Shown one piece after another: positions 28,199 through 37,084 of a stretch of DNA of 64,000 nt. The position numbers and the translations under genes are program-made. The stretch spans positions 273,627 through 337,626 of the forward strand of contig NZ_JAGFBU010000003.1 in NCBI RefSeq assembly GCF_017948675.1, read 5' to 3'. Within the stretch, counting starts at the first letter, position 1. Every line of letters starts with the position of its first letter. This stretch comes from Flavobacterium flabelliforme. Its GTDB lineage: Bacteria > Bacteroidota > Bacteroidia > Flavobacteriales > Flavobacteriaceae. The notes under the pieces are model-generated. The model worked only from the letters and a program-made list of their open reading frames with translations, was not told the DNA's origin and did not search any database.

Positions 28199-29098
28199 TT
28201 AAGCGGGAATACTAATTGGAGCCGTCTTTTTTTCTCGAATTAAATAAATTCCGATTAAGATTAATACACCACCCAAAATGTACCAAAAATTAAATTCTTC
28301 ACCATCTAAAATTCCCCAAATTATGGCTACAACTGGCAAAAGATAACTCGAAATACTTGCAAAAACGGCAGAGGTATTTTGAATCAATTTAAAATACAGA
28401 AGCATTGCAATCGCTGTTCCAAAGATGGTTAAAAAAGACATGTAAATTATAGGTTCTATGTAATTTGGGTGCATTTCAAAATTTTGAATCATTCCAGTGA
28501 AATACAATATTATTGCAGATGGAATTGCCCAAAAGCTATAAACAGCTGCGGTTAATTTTATTGCATCTAATTCAGGTAATTTTTCTTTTACAATTAGCGA
28601 ATTTACTGCGTAAGAAGCGCCTCCTAAAACAATCAACATTGCATAACCAAACTGAGAATTTTCAGAATTTCCTTCAGAAAAAAAGATTAAACTTGCAGCT
28701 CCAATAAATCCGATTATAGCACCAATTACTTGCGTTAACTTGCTTTTAATTCCAAAAAATAGAAATCCAAAAGCCAAAATAAATATAGGAACTAAGGAAT
28801 CTAAAATTCCTGCTAAAGAACTACTAACTTGGGTTTGAGCTATTGGAAATAAAAACATTGGTACAAAATTCCCAAAAAATCCAGCGATAATTACCCATAA
28901 TAAAGTACTTCTTCTCATTCGTAAAAGTGCAGGAATACCTATTGCAGCTAAAATTAATCCGGAACCAACTACTCGAATTGCACCAATTTCATAAGGTGAG
29001 AAAACTAATAATGATTTTTTAATCAAAATAAAGGAACTTCCCCAAGTTATAGAAATAAAGAGTAACAGAAACCAACGATTGTTGTAGATTTTATCCAT
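28199..29098 (-). CDS. EamA/DMT-superfamily transporter
   Basis: An inner-membrane permease of 299 residues with ten predicted transmembrane helices and two EamA repeats. The first repeat opens with FISITWGSSFILIKKSL and the second with GYAMLIVLGGASYAVNSLIV. I start at ATG 29098 (MDKIYNNRW); the open frame extends ten codons upstream to a TTG that is less likely. The family exports amino acids, nucleobases or other metabolites. The substrate here is unknown. Confidence 0.88.
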   Translation of the reverse strand: MDKIYNNRWFLLLFISITWGSSFILIKKSLLVFSPYEIGAIRVVGSGLILAAIGIPALLRMRRSTLLWVIIAGFFGNFVPMFLFPIAQTQVSSSLAGILDSLVPIFILAFGFLFFGIKSKLTQVIGAIIGFIGAASLIFFSEGNSENSQFGYAMLIVLGGASYAVNSLIVKEKLPELDAIKLTAAVYSFWAIPSAIILYFTGMIQNFEMHPNYIEPIIYMSFLTIFGTAIAMLLYFKLIQNTSAVFASISSYLLPVVAIIWGILDGEEFNFWYILGGVLILIGIYLIREKKTAPISIPA

Positions 29099-29286
29099 AA
29101 AAGTAATACCTAATGTTTTAGACAACAATGTACTATAAAATAAAGCCTAATGGCGAATAAAATTATCTAGTAGGCTCAAATTAATAACTGAAATAATGTT
29201 AGAAATCATTAAAAGAAAAGACGTAAAAACAAAATCTAATTTTGTAGAAAAATAGGTTATTTGTATTACGTCCTGAATTTTAAAAT

Positions 29287-30066
29287 TTACATATCTAAAG
29301 TTTGCTCGCCACCACCATTGATGAAAATAACTTGACCACTTGTCCAGCTTGAAATTGGCGCTGCAAAATAAAGAACTGCACCAGCGATGTCTTCTGCTTC
29401 ACCCAATCTGTGGATAGGTGTGTGTTTCAACATAGCTTTTTCCAAATCTGGCGTTAATACAGTACTTAAAGCGTGGGTTCTTGTTGCTCCAGGTCCAATT
29501 GCGTTTATTCTAATATTGTCTGGTCCATAATCGAAAGCTAGGTTACGTGTCATGTGGTTTATTGCTGCTTTTGATGATGCATAGGCACTTATTGCTGGAC
29601 TTTTATTGATAGAAGCCATGGAAGACATATTAATAATACTACCGTAACCCGCTTTTTTCATATGTGGTGCAACTAATTGACAAAGACGCCACATACTAAA
29701 AACGTTCATATCGAACACTTTTTTAAATTGTGCTACCTCAATATCGTAAGGACTTTCTTTTCCTGCTCCACCGCCACCAACATTATTTACCAATATTTCT
29801 ATGCTGCCAAACTTTTCAATAGTTTTATCTACTAAGTTGATTAAAGCATTGTCATCAAGTATATTACAGTCAATTGCTATTGATGTTCCGCCATTATCAT
29901 TTATTGCTTTTGATGTTTCCTGAGCAGCTTCCAAATTATAATCTGAAACCACAACTTTCGCGCCATAAGCAGCTAGTATTTCGCAGCATGCTTTTCCTAT
30001 TCCGCCCGCTCCGCCTGTTACTATTGCTGTTTTTCCTTTTAAGTCAAAATGTTTTGTGATATCCAT
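29287..30066 (-). CDS. Short-chain dehydrogenase, 7-alpha-hydroxysteroid dehydrogenase-like
   Basis: A classical NAD(P)-dependent SDR of 259 residues. The cofactor motif TGGAGGIG lies at about 18-25, NNVGGGG near 91, and the catalytic Ser (NMSSMAS), Tyr and Lys (YASSK, about 162-166) are in place. The C-terminal part (HTPIHRLGEAEDIA, SSWTSGQV, NGGGEQ) and the NNxGGGG motif resemble E. coli HdhA more closely than FabG. The real substrate could be a steroid, bile acid or another secondary alcohol. It stands alone between the EamA and amidohydrolase genes, with 58 bp to the latter. Confidence 0.82.
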   Translation of the reverse strand: MDITKHFDLKGKTAIVTGGAGGIGKACCEILAAYGAKVVVSDYNLEAAQETSKAINDNGGTSIAIDCNILDDNALINLVDKTIEKFGSIEILVNNVGGGGAGKESPYDIEVAQFKKVFDMNVFSMWRLCQLVAPHMKKAGYGSIINMSSMASINKSPAISAYASSKAAINHMTRNLAFDYGPDNIRINAIGPGATRTHALSTVLTPDLEKAMLKHTPIHRLGEAEDIAGAVLYFAAPISSWTSGQVIFINGGGEQTLDM

Positions 30067-30124
30067 TATTGTATTTATTTTAAATTGTTAATTGTGACCT
30101 CTGGGTCTTTTTATTGTAATAATT

Positions 30125-31828
30125 TTATTTTTTATAAATTGATTTTCCTTCTTTAATCGTTTCTACTACTTTGATGTTCTTGATTTCCATCGGTTTTACT
30201 TTTAATGGATTTTTGTCTAAAATCACAAAATCAGCTAATTTTCCTACGGTTAAATTTCCTTTTAAATTTTCATCGAAAAATTCGTAAGCGGCGAAAGAAG
30301 TAATCGCTTGTATTGCTAGATAAGGAGTTGTTCTTTCGGCTTGACCGATAATTGCACCCGAACGAGAAACACGATTCACAGCGGTCCAAATGGTGAAAAT
30401 TGGATCAATAGGAGTAACCGTAGCATCCGAATGATTGGTTGGTTTTAAACCTAAATTTTTTGCCGAAACCATCGGACTTAAAAAATCGGCACGTTCTTTT
30501 CCTAAATTTTGTACGTGAATATCACCCCAAAAATAAGCGTGATTCGTAAAAAATGAAGGTTCCATATTGTATTTTACAAATGTATCTAATTGTTCCGGAC
30601 GCACAAATTGCGAATGAATTACAATAGTTCTTCGGTCTTTATTTAAAGGTTGATTTAGTTTTTCGCAAGCCAATTTGTGCGCTAATAAAACCATATCAAT
30701 CGAAGCATCACCATTACAATGAATAAATAATTGATTGTCTTTGGCGTAAGCTGTTTCGAACAATTTGTTGATGGCTTCCTGTGATAAACTCGGTAAACCT
30801 CTACAATCGTGGTGGCAACCTGGAACATCGGTTAAAAAAGGTTTGCTAAAAAAAGCCGTTTTTCCTTGTGGAGAACCATCAGCAACGATTTTTGTTCCTT
30901 GAGTTTTAAATCCTTTTTTGTAGGTTTTGAATAGGAGTGAAGTGTCGGTCAAATTACTATCTAATTCGGAATATCCCGCTAAAGCAATCAAATCGATCTT
31001 CATTTTTCCAGCATCGGCTTGTGATTGAAAAAATCTAATAGATTCTCGACTCGTCATTCCGTCTTGTGCTGTCGTTATTCCGTTTGACGCGTAATAATCT
31101 TGCGTAGTATCGAAAAATTCAGCTTGTTTTGAATCTAATTTTTCCATCATTAAACGCACAAAAGGATACATAGCCGTTTCTTGCACTAAACCTGTTGGAT
31201 CATTAGAATTAGGAAATCGAACAATTGTTCCACCATCAGGATCTTTTGAATTTGAAGAAGTATTTAATTCCTTTAAACCTAAAGAATTTGCGACCCCCAT
31301 ATGTCCACTTGTATGTTGTAAATACACGGGATTATTAGGTAAAATTTTGTCTATGTCTTTCTTGGTTGGATGTCGTTTTTCTGTTAATTGGCCATCGTCA
31401 TAACCCCAACCAAAAATCCATTCGCCATCTGGAATCTTATTTTTTTCTTTATATTCCTTCAAGTTTTTAAGAATATCGTCAATATTTTTGATTTTTCCGA
31501 CGGGTTCTGGATTCAAATCTACTTGTCCCATCGTATTAGAAACCATTCCAAAATGACTGTGTGGATCGATAAAACCCGGTAATAAAGTCTTACCTTTTAA
31601 ATCAATTTTTTTGGAATCTTTAAACTGAGATTCGGCATCCGATTTACTTCCTACAAATACAATTTTTCCGTTTTGAATTACAACAGCTTCTACATATTTT
31701 GGAATATCTTCTTCCATGGTAAGAATGTCTCCATTATAGAATAATTTTGAAGCAACTATTGAATTTTCACTTTTTTCTTTACAGCCTAATAAGGAAAACA
31801 GTAACATTATAGATATGATCTGTTTCAT
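30125..31828 (-). CDS. Lipoprotein amidohydrolase (YtcJ-like, amidohydrolase 3 family)
   Basis: A metal-dependent hydrolase of 567 residues. The signal has lipobox LLGC (Cys near residue 16), so the enzyme should be membrane-anchored outside the cytoplasm. Metal-binding and fold motifs are in order: LLPGFIDPHSHFG (about 83-95), GWGYDD, HCNGDASIDM (about 370), HSQFVRPEQ (about 400) and NHSDATVTP (about 466). The final small beta domain has LADFVILDKNPL. This family hydrolyses amide or cyclic amide bonds. The substrate is unknown. Confidence 0.88.
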   Translation of the reverse strand: MKQIISIMLLFSLLGCKEKSENSIVASKLFYNGDILTMEEDIPKYVEAVVIQNGKIVFVGSKSDAESQFKDSKKIDLKGKTLLPGFIDPHSHFGMVSNTMGQVDLNPEPVGKIKNIDDILKNLKEYKEKNKIPDGEWIFGWGYDDGQLTEKRHPTKKDIDKILPNNPVYLQHTSGHMGVANSLGLKELNTSSNSKDPDGGTIVRFPNSNDPTGLVQETAMYPFVRLMMEKLDSKQAEFFDTTQDYYASNGITTAQDGMTSRESIRFFQSQADAGKMKIDLIALAGYSELDSNLTDTSLLFKTYKKGFKTQGTKIVADGSPQGKTAFFSKPFLTDVPGCHHDCRGLPSLSQEAINKLFETAYAKDNQLFIHCNGDASIDMVLLAHKLACEKLNQPLNKDRRTIVIHSQFVRPEQLDTFVKYNMEPSFFTNHAYFWGDIHVQNLGKERADFLSPMVSAKNLGLKPTNHSDATVTPIDPIFTIWTAVNRVSRSGAIIGQAERTTPYLAIQAITSFAAYEFFDENLKGNLTVGKLADFVILDKNPLKVKPMEIKNIKVVETIKEGKSIYKK

Positions 31829-31949
31829 AATTTAGTTTTTTGGATGCTTTCATAAAATTAAGTTTTTTTATTAAAAAAATATGTTTCCTATATTACTTTT
31901 TTAAAGTTCTAAAGGAAACATATCTGTAAAAGTGAATTGATAATCTTTT

Positions 31950-32366
31950 TTAATTAATCATCTCAATATTTAAAGTTTTATTCTCTAACAAAGTAAACTT
32001 GCAATCTTTGTATTTTGGTGGACCAAATTTCGGTTTAAAATTGTTAGAAAAACCATACGCTTCTTTCGGAATTCCCATAAAATTACGATTGCATTCGTTG
32101 TCTGAGTTTTCATCATGATACATAGAAATAGCATATTCTCCCTTTGGCAAATCAGTAATAGTAATAAATGCGGTGCTTTTATTAACCTTTATAGCGTAGT
32201 TTTTTATACTTCCAATTTCTTTCAAAAAATTAGTCTCTTTGTTAAAAACACCAATTTTAATTTCTCCTTTTATCTTTTCGATGTTGGAAACTTTGATAAT
32301 TAACTCTGGATTTTCGGATGAAAATAACGTAGAAATAAGCGTAGTAAATAAAAATAAGATATTCAT
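31950..32366 (-). CDS. DUF2141-family secreted protein
   Basis: 138 residues with a signal peptide (about 1-17). The mature part (KIKGEIKIGVFNKETNFL, LPKGEYAISMYHDENSDNE, MGIPKEAYGFSNN) matches the DUF2141 pattern. This is a small beta-sandwich domain of unknown function that is common in exported bacterial proteins. It is a single gene. The 121 bp before the amidohydrolase start and the 288 bp up to 32655 hold no other feature I can support. Confidence 0.85.
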   Translation of the reverse strand: MNILFLFTTLISTLFSSENPELIIKVSNIEKIKGEIKIGVFNKETNFLKEIGSIKNYAIKVNKSTAFITITDLPKGEYAISMYHDENSDNECNRNFMGIPKEAYGFSNNFKPKFGPPKYKDCKFTLLENKTLNIEMIN

Positions 32367-32654
32367 GTTTTTGTTTTTATGATGGTTATACTGAAATTAA
32401 AACTATTCTCATTCCTAATTCTTAGTAAAGTCTAGATTAACTTCAAAAGAATTATTTTGAATAGGTATATAACTACGTTAGCAAATTTGTTGCCAATTGA
32501 TAACTTATAGACTTTTAATTTAGTTTTTTTTAAAAATTATAAATCATTTACTGTTATAGTTGTAAATCCCGTAAGAAATTAAATTTATTCAAATCCTTTT
32601 TACATTTAATTTTTAAAAAAACATCAATTTATATAGCAATTCGAAATTGTAGGT

Positions 32655-33098
32655 TTACATGTATACAGCTTCAAAAACGGCTAAGGACACTTTTTTATCA
32701 GAACTTAAAGTAAGCACATCGTTTGTAAGACTATAATTTTTAGCTAATTCTAAAACTTTTAATAGTTTACTTTCATCATTACCTACATTTGGACAAATTT
32801 TCATTGTTACCGCTATATTTTTAAAACTGATTCTATTATTGCCTTCTAAAGTATATTGACCAGAGAGTGTATTGCAACCCGCAAATCCAGTAACTGTTTT
32901 ATCATTCATTCTGAGTGTAATAAAGATTTCACGTTCTTGGTTTTCTTTAAAAACGACCTCTTTGCCCTCGATTGATTTAAGTTTCCAATATTTTTCGGTA
33001 ATGCTTCCGATAGTAGATTCTTTAGTAGTTTTGATTGTTGAAGTACAACCAGTAATTAGTAGAATTAATAATAAGAGTGTAAAAGATTTTATTTTCAT
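32655..33098 (-). CDS. META-domain lipoprotein (HslJ-like)
   Basis: 147 residues. A lipoprotein signal with lipobox ITGC (Cys near residue 18) is followed by one META domain. Diagnostic features are KYWKLKSIEGKEV, the loop GFAGCNTLSGQYTL and VTMKICPN. HslJ-type proteins are linked to heat or novobiocin tolerance in E. coli, but a role here is unknown. It is a single gene with 207 bp to the next on the right; nothing else is seen there. Confidence 0.88.
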   Translation of the reverse strand: MKIKSFTLLLLILLITGCTSTIKTTKESTIGSITEKYWKLKSIEGKEVVFKENQEREIFITLRMNDKTVTGFAGCNTLSGQYTLEGNNRISFKNIAVTMKICPNVGNDESKLLKVLELAKNYSLTNDVLTLSSDKKVSLAVFEAVYM

Positions 33099-33305
33099 TT
33101 TTAAGTTATTTTTGATTTAAATGTCAATAAAGAATCTTTTAAGTATTGTTCTAAAAAGATAAATTAGATAATAATCAGACATTTTTTTAGTAATCCACAA
33201 AGATAGCAATACTTATTCATAGTCACTTTAAAAGAAAATAAGGCTATAGTTTTAAATTCATTAAATAGTTTTTCAATATTTATTATTAATGAATTGTCAA
33301 TAGTT

Positions 33306-33974
33306 TTAATACGACTCTTTAATAATTTGACTTTCTTTTATTCCAATAGAGTTCAAGCTTTTTATTACGCTTTCCATCATTGGTGGAGGACCACATAAAT
33401 AATAATTTGGTGTATCCTCTTGAACGTATTTTTTAATTATTTCGTTGTTTATATAGCCATGTTCATAACCTTCTACCCATTCATCAGAAAGTACATTTAT
33501 AAAGTTTTTACCTAATATTTTGTCAAAATAATCTTTAGCAATAATATCTTTAGCTGTTTTATTAGCAAATATCAATTTACTATTACCAATTTCTCCATTC
33601 AATTCTAAGACTTTTAAAATGGCGATAAAAGGGGTAATTCCTGCGCCACCAGCAATAAAAACACCTTCACCATGACTTTTGATATCTCCAAAAGGATCGT
33701 TTAATAAGAGTTCATCTCCCACATTTGCACTAAGAAATTTATTGGTGACTCTTTTTCTAGAAGGATAGGTCTTTATAGTAAATTCTAAATAGTTCTCTTC
33801 TGGCAAGGAAGTGAATGTAAAACAACTCAACTTATCGCTCCATTCCGGTTCGTTAAAGGATATATCTGCTGCTTGACCAGGAATAAAAGAGTACTCATTT
33901 GGTTTTTCAAATTGTACTTTTAGTACATCATGAGTTATTTTTTCGAGAGAACTAATTTTTACAATTTGCGACAT
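33306..33974 (-). CDS. Ferredoxin/flavodoxin reductase-like FAD-NAD(P) oxidoreductase
   Basis: 222 residues, the length of a minimal ferredoxin-NADP reductase without a [2Fe-2S] domain. The FAD-binding barrel (about 1-95) contains FIPGQAADISF. The NAD(P)-binding domain (about 100-222) has the dinucleotide motif IAGGAGITPFIA (about 105-116) and the C-terminal YLCGPPPMMESV (about 193-204). It would shuttle electrons between NAD(P)H and an unknown one-electron partner. It is a single gene, upstream of which is a secreted PepSY-like protein in the same direction 101 bp away. Confidence 0.87.
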   Translation of the reverse strand: MSQIVKISSLEKITHDVLKVQFEKPNEYSFIPGQAADISFNEPEWSDKLSCFTFTSLPEENYLEFTIKTYPSRKRVTNKFLSANVGDELLLNDPFGDIKSHGEGVFIAGGAGITPFIAILKVLELNGEIGNSKLIFANKTAKDIIAKDYFDKILGKNFINVLSDEWVEGYEHGYINNEIIKKYVQEDTPNYYLCGPPPMMESVIKSLNSIGIKESQIIKESY

Positions 33975-34075
33975 AATTTTTATTTTAGGATTTTTAGTAT
34001 AAAAAAATAAATACTGCAGGTTTATCTCATTTGTTGGTAAAATAAGAAAATTTTATTGCGTAAAATAGACTTGCT

Positions 34076-34543
34076 TTAATCTTTTTGGATCATCTGTAAG
34101 AAATAGCCCTCTGAATCAAAAACTAAATCATAGAAAGCACCATTATTAATTATACCGACTTCATAAATAACTTTACCATCATAATCGATTGTTTTAGAAG
34201 CTTCATTTATTGGAATTTTCGGATAATTTTTTTTCAAATATTTTTTGACTGTACGTGGTAATTCATTGCTGATTAAACTTATTTCTAAAGCTTTAAATTG
34301 TCCATCCTTATAATACATGGCTGCATTTTTTACAGCATTTACTTGAAATTTTCCAATAAATACCAGTTGGTCTTGATCATCACCTTGATAGGTACTGCTC
34401 CAAATAGCTGTTGTATTAGGAAATTGTTTTTGAAATGCAAATTCTACTTCAATTGGTATTCTTTCAGAGTTTATTGTTTGATAATTTTGTCCCAAAGCTG
34501 TCAAACTTAGAACCATTACAATTGATACTATTAAACTTTTCAT
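34076..34543 (-). CDS. Periplasmic PepSY-like protein
   Basis: 155 residues with a signal peptide (about 1-18, ending ALGQ). Two similar halves with the pattern VEFAFQKQFPNTTAIWSS and VKKYLKKNYPKIPINEAS are visible. They resemble the PepSY-like (BLIP-like) domain of small Bacteroidota periplasmic proteins, which contain a helix followed by strands and the motif G...YEV. The function is unknown; inhibition or binding of a periplasmic partner has been suggested for the family. Confidence 0.75.
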   Translation of the reverse strand: MKSLIVSIVMVLSLTALGQNYQTINSERIPIEVEFAFQKQFPNTTAIWSSTYQGDDQDQLVFIGKFQVNAVKNAAMYYKDGQFKALEISLISNELPRTVKKYLKKNYPKIPINEASKTIDYDGKVIYEVGIINNGAFYDLVFDSEGYFLQMIQKD

Positions 34544-35246
34544 TTTTTTTATTTTTGAAATTAAAGTTTTTTACACTCATAAAAATATTTTCTAGTCGCT
34601 GTAAAATATATGTACTGGAAAAGATTCTTTAGTTAATAAGGTGGATTTTTTTTGTTTAAATAGTCTTTAAAATTGGTTAAGTATTTGTTATAAAGGTATT
34701 TATGAGTTTTATAAAGGTATGAATTAAAATGAATTACTACAATTTTAGAAATGCTTTTTTTGTATTTAAAATTTGATTTCTTGTGAAGAGCCTTACAGAT
34801 TGATGGAATAATAAGGTTTGTTGAAACTAGAAAATAAAAGACACAAGATTATTTCTGTTTTTTAATATAAAAGCAAATACTATTTAACGTTTTGAATTTC
34901 TAAAAAGTATATACTGTGTTGGGTTTATAAGCTTAGTAGTAATGCTTATTTAAGCTTTATTATAGACATTAATATCCAAAAATATTAAAAGGCTACTTTT
35001 GATTCTTAATAGAACAGATTAAAGTTATAAATTTTAATTTTCATTTTTTGTTAAAAGATTGATAGCCTTAAAGTGTAGTAATAGGAGTGATATCAGAATT
35101 CAGTTTATCAATTTAATTGTTTCTGAATATTATGCAATTATAAGCTTTAATTACTTAAATCTTAAACTTATAGTTGTGTCTGATTTTATTTTTTTCTTAT
35201 ATTAGTTCAATAAGTTATTATTAGGCTATTTTTCACAACTAAGCAT
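34544..35246. other. Intergenic region of about 700 bp
   Basis: Very AT-rich, with no open frame of coding character. A short direct repeat (TTATAAAGGTAT, twice near 34688-34715) is visible. It must hold the promoter of the 34543 gene, but I cannot fix it. I see no gene remnant. Confidence 0.5.
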
Positions 35247-35248
35247 AA

Positions 35249-35275
35249 AAAAACCCCAACATCTGTTGGGGTTTT
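35249..35275 (-). terminator. Intrinsic terminator of the tRNA-Arg gene
   Basis: A 10-bp perfect stem (35251-35260 with 35265-35274) closes an ATCT loop and is followed on the minus strand by a T-run. It lies directly after the tRNA 3' end. Confidence 0.85.
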
Positions 35276-35276
35276 G

Positions 35277-35350
35277 TGACCTTGACTGGATTCAAACCAG
35301 TAACCTCTTGAGCCGTAATCAAGTGCGCTATTCAGTTGCGCCACAAGGCC
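35277..35350 (-). tRNA. tRNA-Arg (anticodon ACG)
   Basis: The minus strand folds into a 74-nt cloverleaf. The acceptor stem is GGCCTTG with CAAGGTC (one G-T pair) and discriminator A. The anticodon stem is CTTGA/TCAAG around loop TTACGGC, giving anticodon ACG (plus-strand 35314-35316). The T-arm contains GGTTTGAATCC. No CCA is encoded. ACG would be modified to ICG by TadA and read CGT, CGC and CGA codons. Confidence 0.97.
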
Positions 35351-35443
35351 ATTTGCAAGTGGTTATAATAACCTGATTGCGGGTGCAAATATAGGGATAA
35401 AAGTGTAATTTGCAATAGTAAAATAGTAAAAAAATAAAAAAAT

Positions 35444-35956
35444 ATGTCATTAAAAAATTATATACGTGATATTCAAGGTTTTCCAAAAGAAGGAATTTTG
35501 TTTAAAGACATTACGCCGCTGTTAATTAACGCCGATGCGAGCAAAAATTGCATTAAAATATTGGTTTCTTCTTTAAAAGATAAGAAAATAGATAAGGTGA
35601 TAGGTGTAGAGAGTCGAGGTTTTTTATTTGGTATGCTAATCGCACAAGAATTAAATGTGGGTTTTGTTCCTGTTAGAAAACCCAACAAATTGCCCTATAA
35701 AACAATTTCTGCCACTTATGATTTAGAATATGGCACCGATACTCTCGAAATTCATATCGATGCTATTCAGAAAGGAGATCGTGTCGTGATTCACGATGAT
35801 GTGCTGGCTACTGGAGGAACTATCAAAGCTGTTTGTGAATTAGTTGAACGCTTAGGTGGTGAAATTGTACAATGTAATTTCATTATGGAATTATCATTTC
35901 TAAACGGTAGAGAAAAAGTGAAAGAACAAGAAATTTTTGCCGCAATAAAGTATTAA
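35444..35956 (+). CDS. apt: Adenine phosphoribosyltransferase
   Basis: A purine-salvage enzyme that makes AMP from adenine and PRPP. At 170 residues it has the normal length. It opens with the family pattern IRDIQGFPKEGILFKDITPLL and has GVESRGFLFG near 55. The PRPP-binding motif VVIHDDVLATGGT lies at about 114-126. It is a single gene downstream of the divergent tRNA. Its stop codon overlaps the 3' end of a small convergent ORF by four bases. Confidence 0.97.
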   Translation: MSLKNYIRDIQGFPKEGILFKDITPLLINADASKNCIKILVSSLKDKKIDKVIGVESRGFLFGMLIAQELNVGFVPVRKPNKLPYKTISATYDLEYGTDTLEIHIDAIQKGDRVVIHDDVLATGGTIKAVCELVERLGGEIVQCNFIMELSFLNGREKVKEQEIFAAIKY

Positions 35957-36093
35957 TTTAAAGCGCGAGTGGTTACATAATAACGAAAACCAATAATTGC
36001 CATTTGCCATTTTGTGGCTTTAGCCAAGTCCAATCGTTGTTTTGTAAAACTAGGAAGTATAAGTTTATTGATCTGAGCTAAAATTTTGTACAT
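35953..36093 (-). CDS. Small conserved-looking ORF of 46 residues
   Basis: An ATG at 36093 opens a 46-codon frame, MYKILAQINKLILPS through FRYYVTTRALN, ending at 35953. It is basic and amphipathic, with the segment FTKQRLDLAKATKWQMAII. From memory, very similar short proteins occur next to housekeeping genes in other Flavobacterium genomes, where they sometimes carry an unfounded 'SsrA-binding protein' label. I infer no function. It converges with apt (four-base overlap), and a terminator lies upstream at 36117. A promoter is not obvious. Confidence 0.6.
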   Translation of the reverse strand: MYKILAQINKLILPSFTKQRLDLAKATKWQMAIIGFRYYVTTRALN

Positions 36094-36116
36094 ACTTTTT
36101 TTTCAAAGATATAAAA

Positions 36117-36143
36117 AAAGACGGTCTTGCTGAGACCGTCTTT
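36117..36143 (-). terminator. Intrinsic terminator of the blaI-blaR1-like operon
   Basis: A perfect 11-bp stem (36117-36127 with 36133-36143) closes a TGCTG loop, with an A-rich and T-rich flank. It lies 14 bp downstream of the stop of the 36157 ORF on the minus strand. Confidence 0.85.
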
Positions 36144-36156
36144 GATTGAAAATATC

Positions 36157-37074
36157 TTATTGTTTTTTAGTAGTTATTTTAATAATTTTTTTGTCCACAT
36201 CAGATTTAATAACCTCCATTTTTTCTATTGAATTTGGACTTATCTTATCTAATTCCGATTTTGAAGATTTTACACCATTAATATAAATTTCTGCTTCCTC
36301 TACAGATGGTTTATTTGAAGTTGCCTTAACATACACAATTTTGGTGGTTGTTTTACTTACCTGTTTGTTGTTTAAATTAGTTGGATCGGTTTTTTCTAAA
36401 TTTAAATCACGTTGGTTAGTTTTCAATTTAGCATTTCTCTTTATGCTTAGAGTATCAGTAGTCGATTTATTTTGAGTAAATGAAAATGTTTTAGGAGTTT
36501 TTGCTGTGGTAGCGACTGTTGATGTAACAAAATTTTCGTCCTTAGTTGTAATTTCATAAGCACCGTTTTCTCCAGCTAGACCATATTTTATTATTGCATC
36601 TTTTCTATTTAAAGTTTTTATAATATCAATTTCTTCATCTAATGGGATATTTATTGCATTTCCTTTACTCTGAGTTTGATTATTGATTACTATTAATAAT
36701 TCTTTACGATTAATTTTGATACTATTTAGTGACAAGGAATTATTATCTGTATTCTTAGAATTAGGTAATTTTGCCTTTGTATCAGTCAAATTGGTACTAG
36801 ATGAAATAAAAACCTCAATTTTATTGTCTTTATCTTTTACTACTTTAATGATAAAAGGCAAAATTGGTTTGTCTTGATTTATTTCATGTACTGTTTTGTA
36901 GCTTTTACCATCGGTAGCAGTAACTTTTATACTAGTGATCTCATTTTGAGAATTTCGTTTTATTTTTTTTATTTTAACTTCAGTCCCTAATTCAGTTTTA
37001 AATAGATTGATGATTCTATCAAGATCTAAGTCGGTTGATTTTTCTGTAATTTGAGCTTCTAATTGTATTTCCAA
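36157..37074 (-). pseudogene. C-terminal part of a frameshifted BlaR1-like M56 sensor protein
   Basis: This 305-residue frame begins with TTG. It reads as the C-terminal extracytoplasmic portion of the M56 protein encoded just upstream. Its first part (ITEKSTDLDLDRIINLFK, VKIKKIKRNSQNEITSIKV, TDGKSY) repeats a pattern found after the membrane helices in flavobacterial M56 proteins. Its last 60 residues (AEIYINGVKSSKSELDKISP, SIEKMEVIKSD) resemble the plug-like tail seen in the same proteins. Without one A in the five-A run at about 37098-37102, the upstream frame would read KPPINDEQ directly into this ORF. It has no signal or helix of its own. A separately translated product is possible but unlikely to be exported. 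Confidence 0.65.
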
Positions 37075-37084
37075 TTGCTCATCA

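Noticed and set aside
34688..34715. Direct repeat TTATAAAGGTAT
   Set aside because: Short, AT-rich and with no neighbouring function, so it is probably chance.
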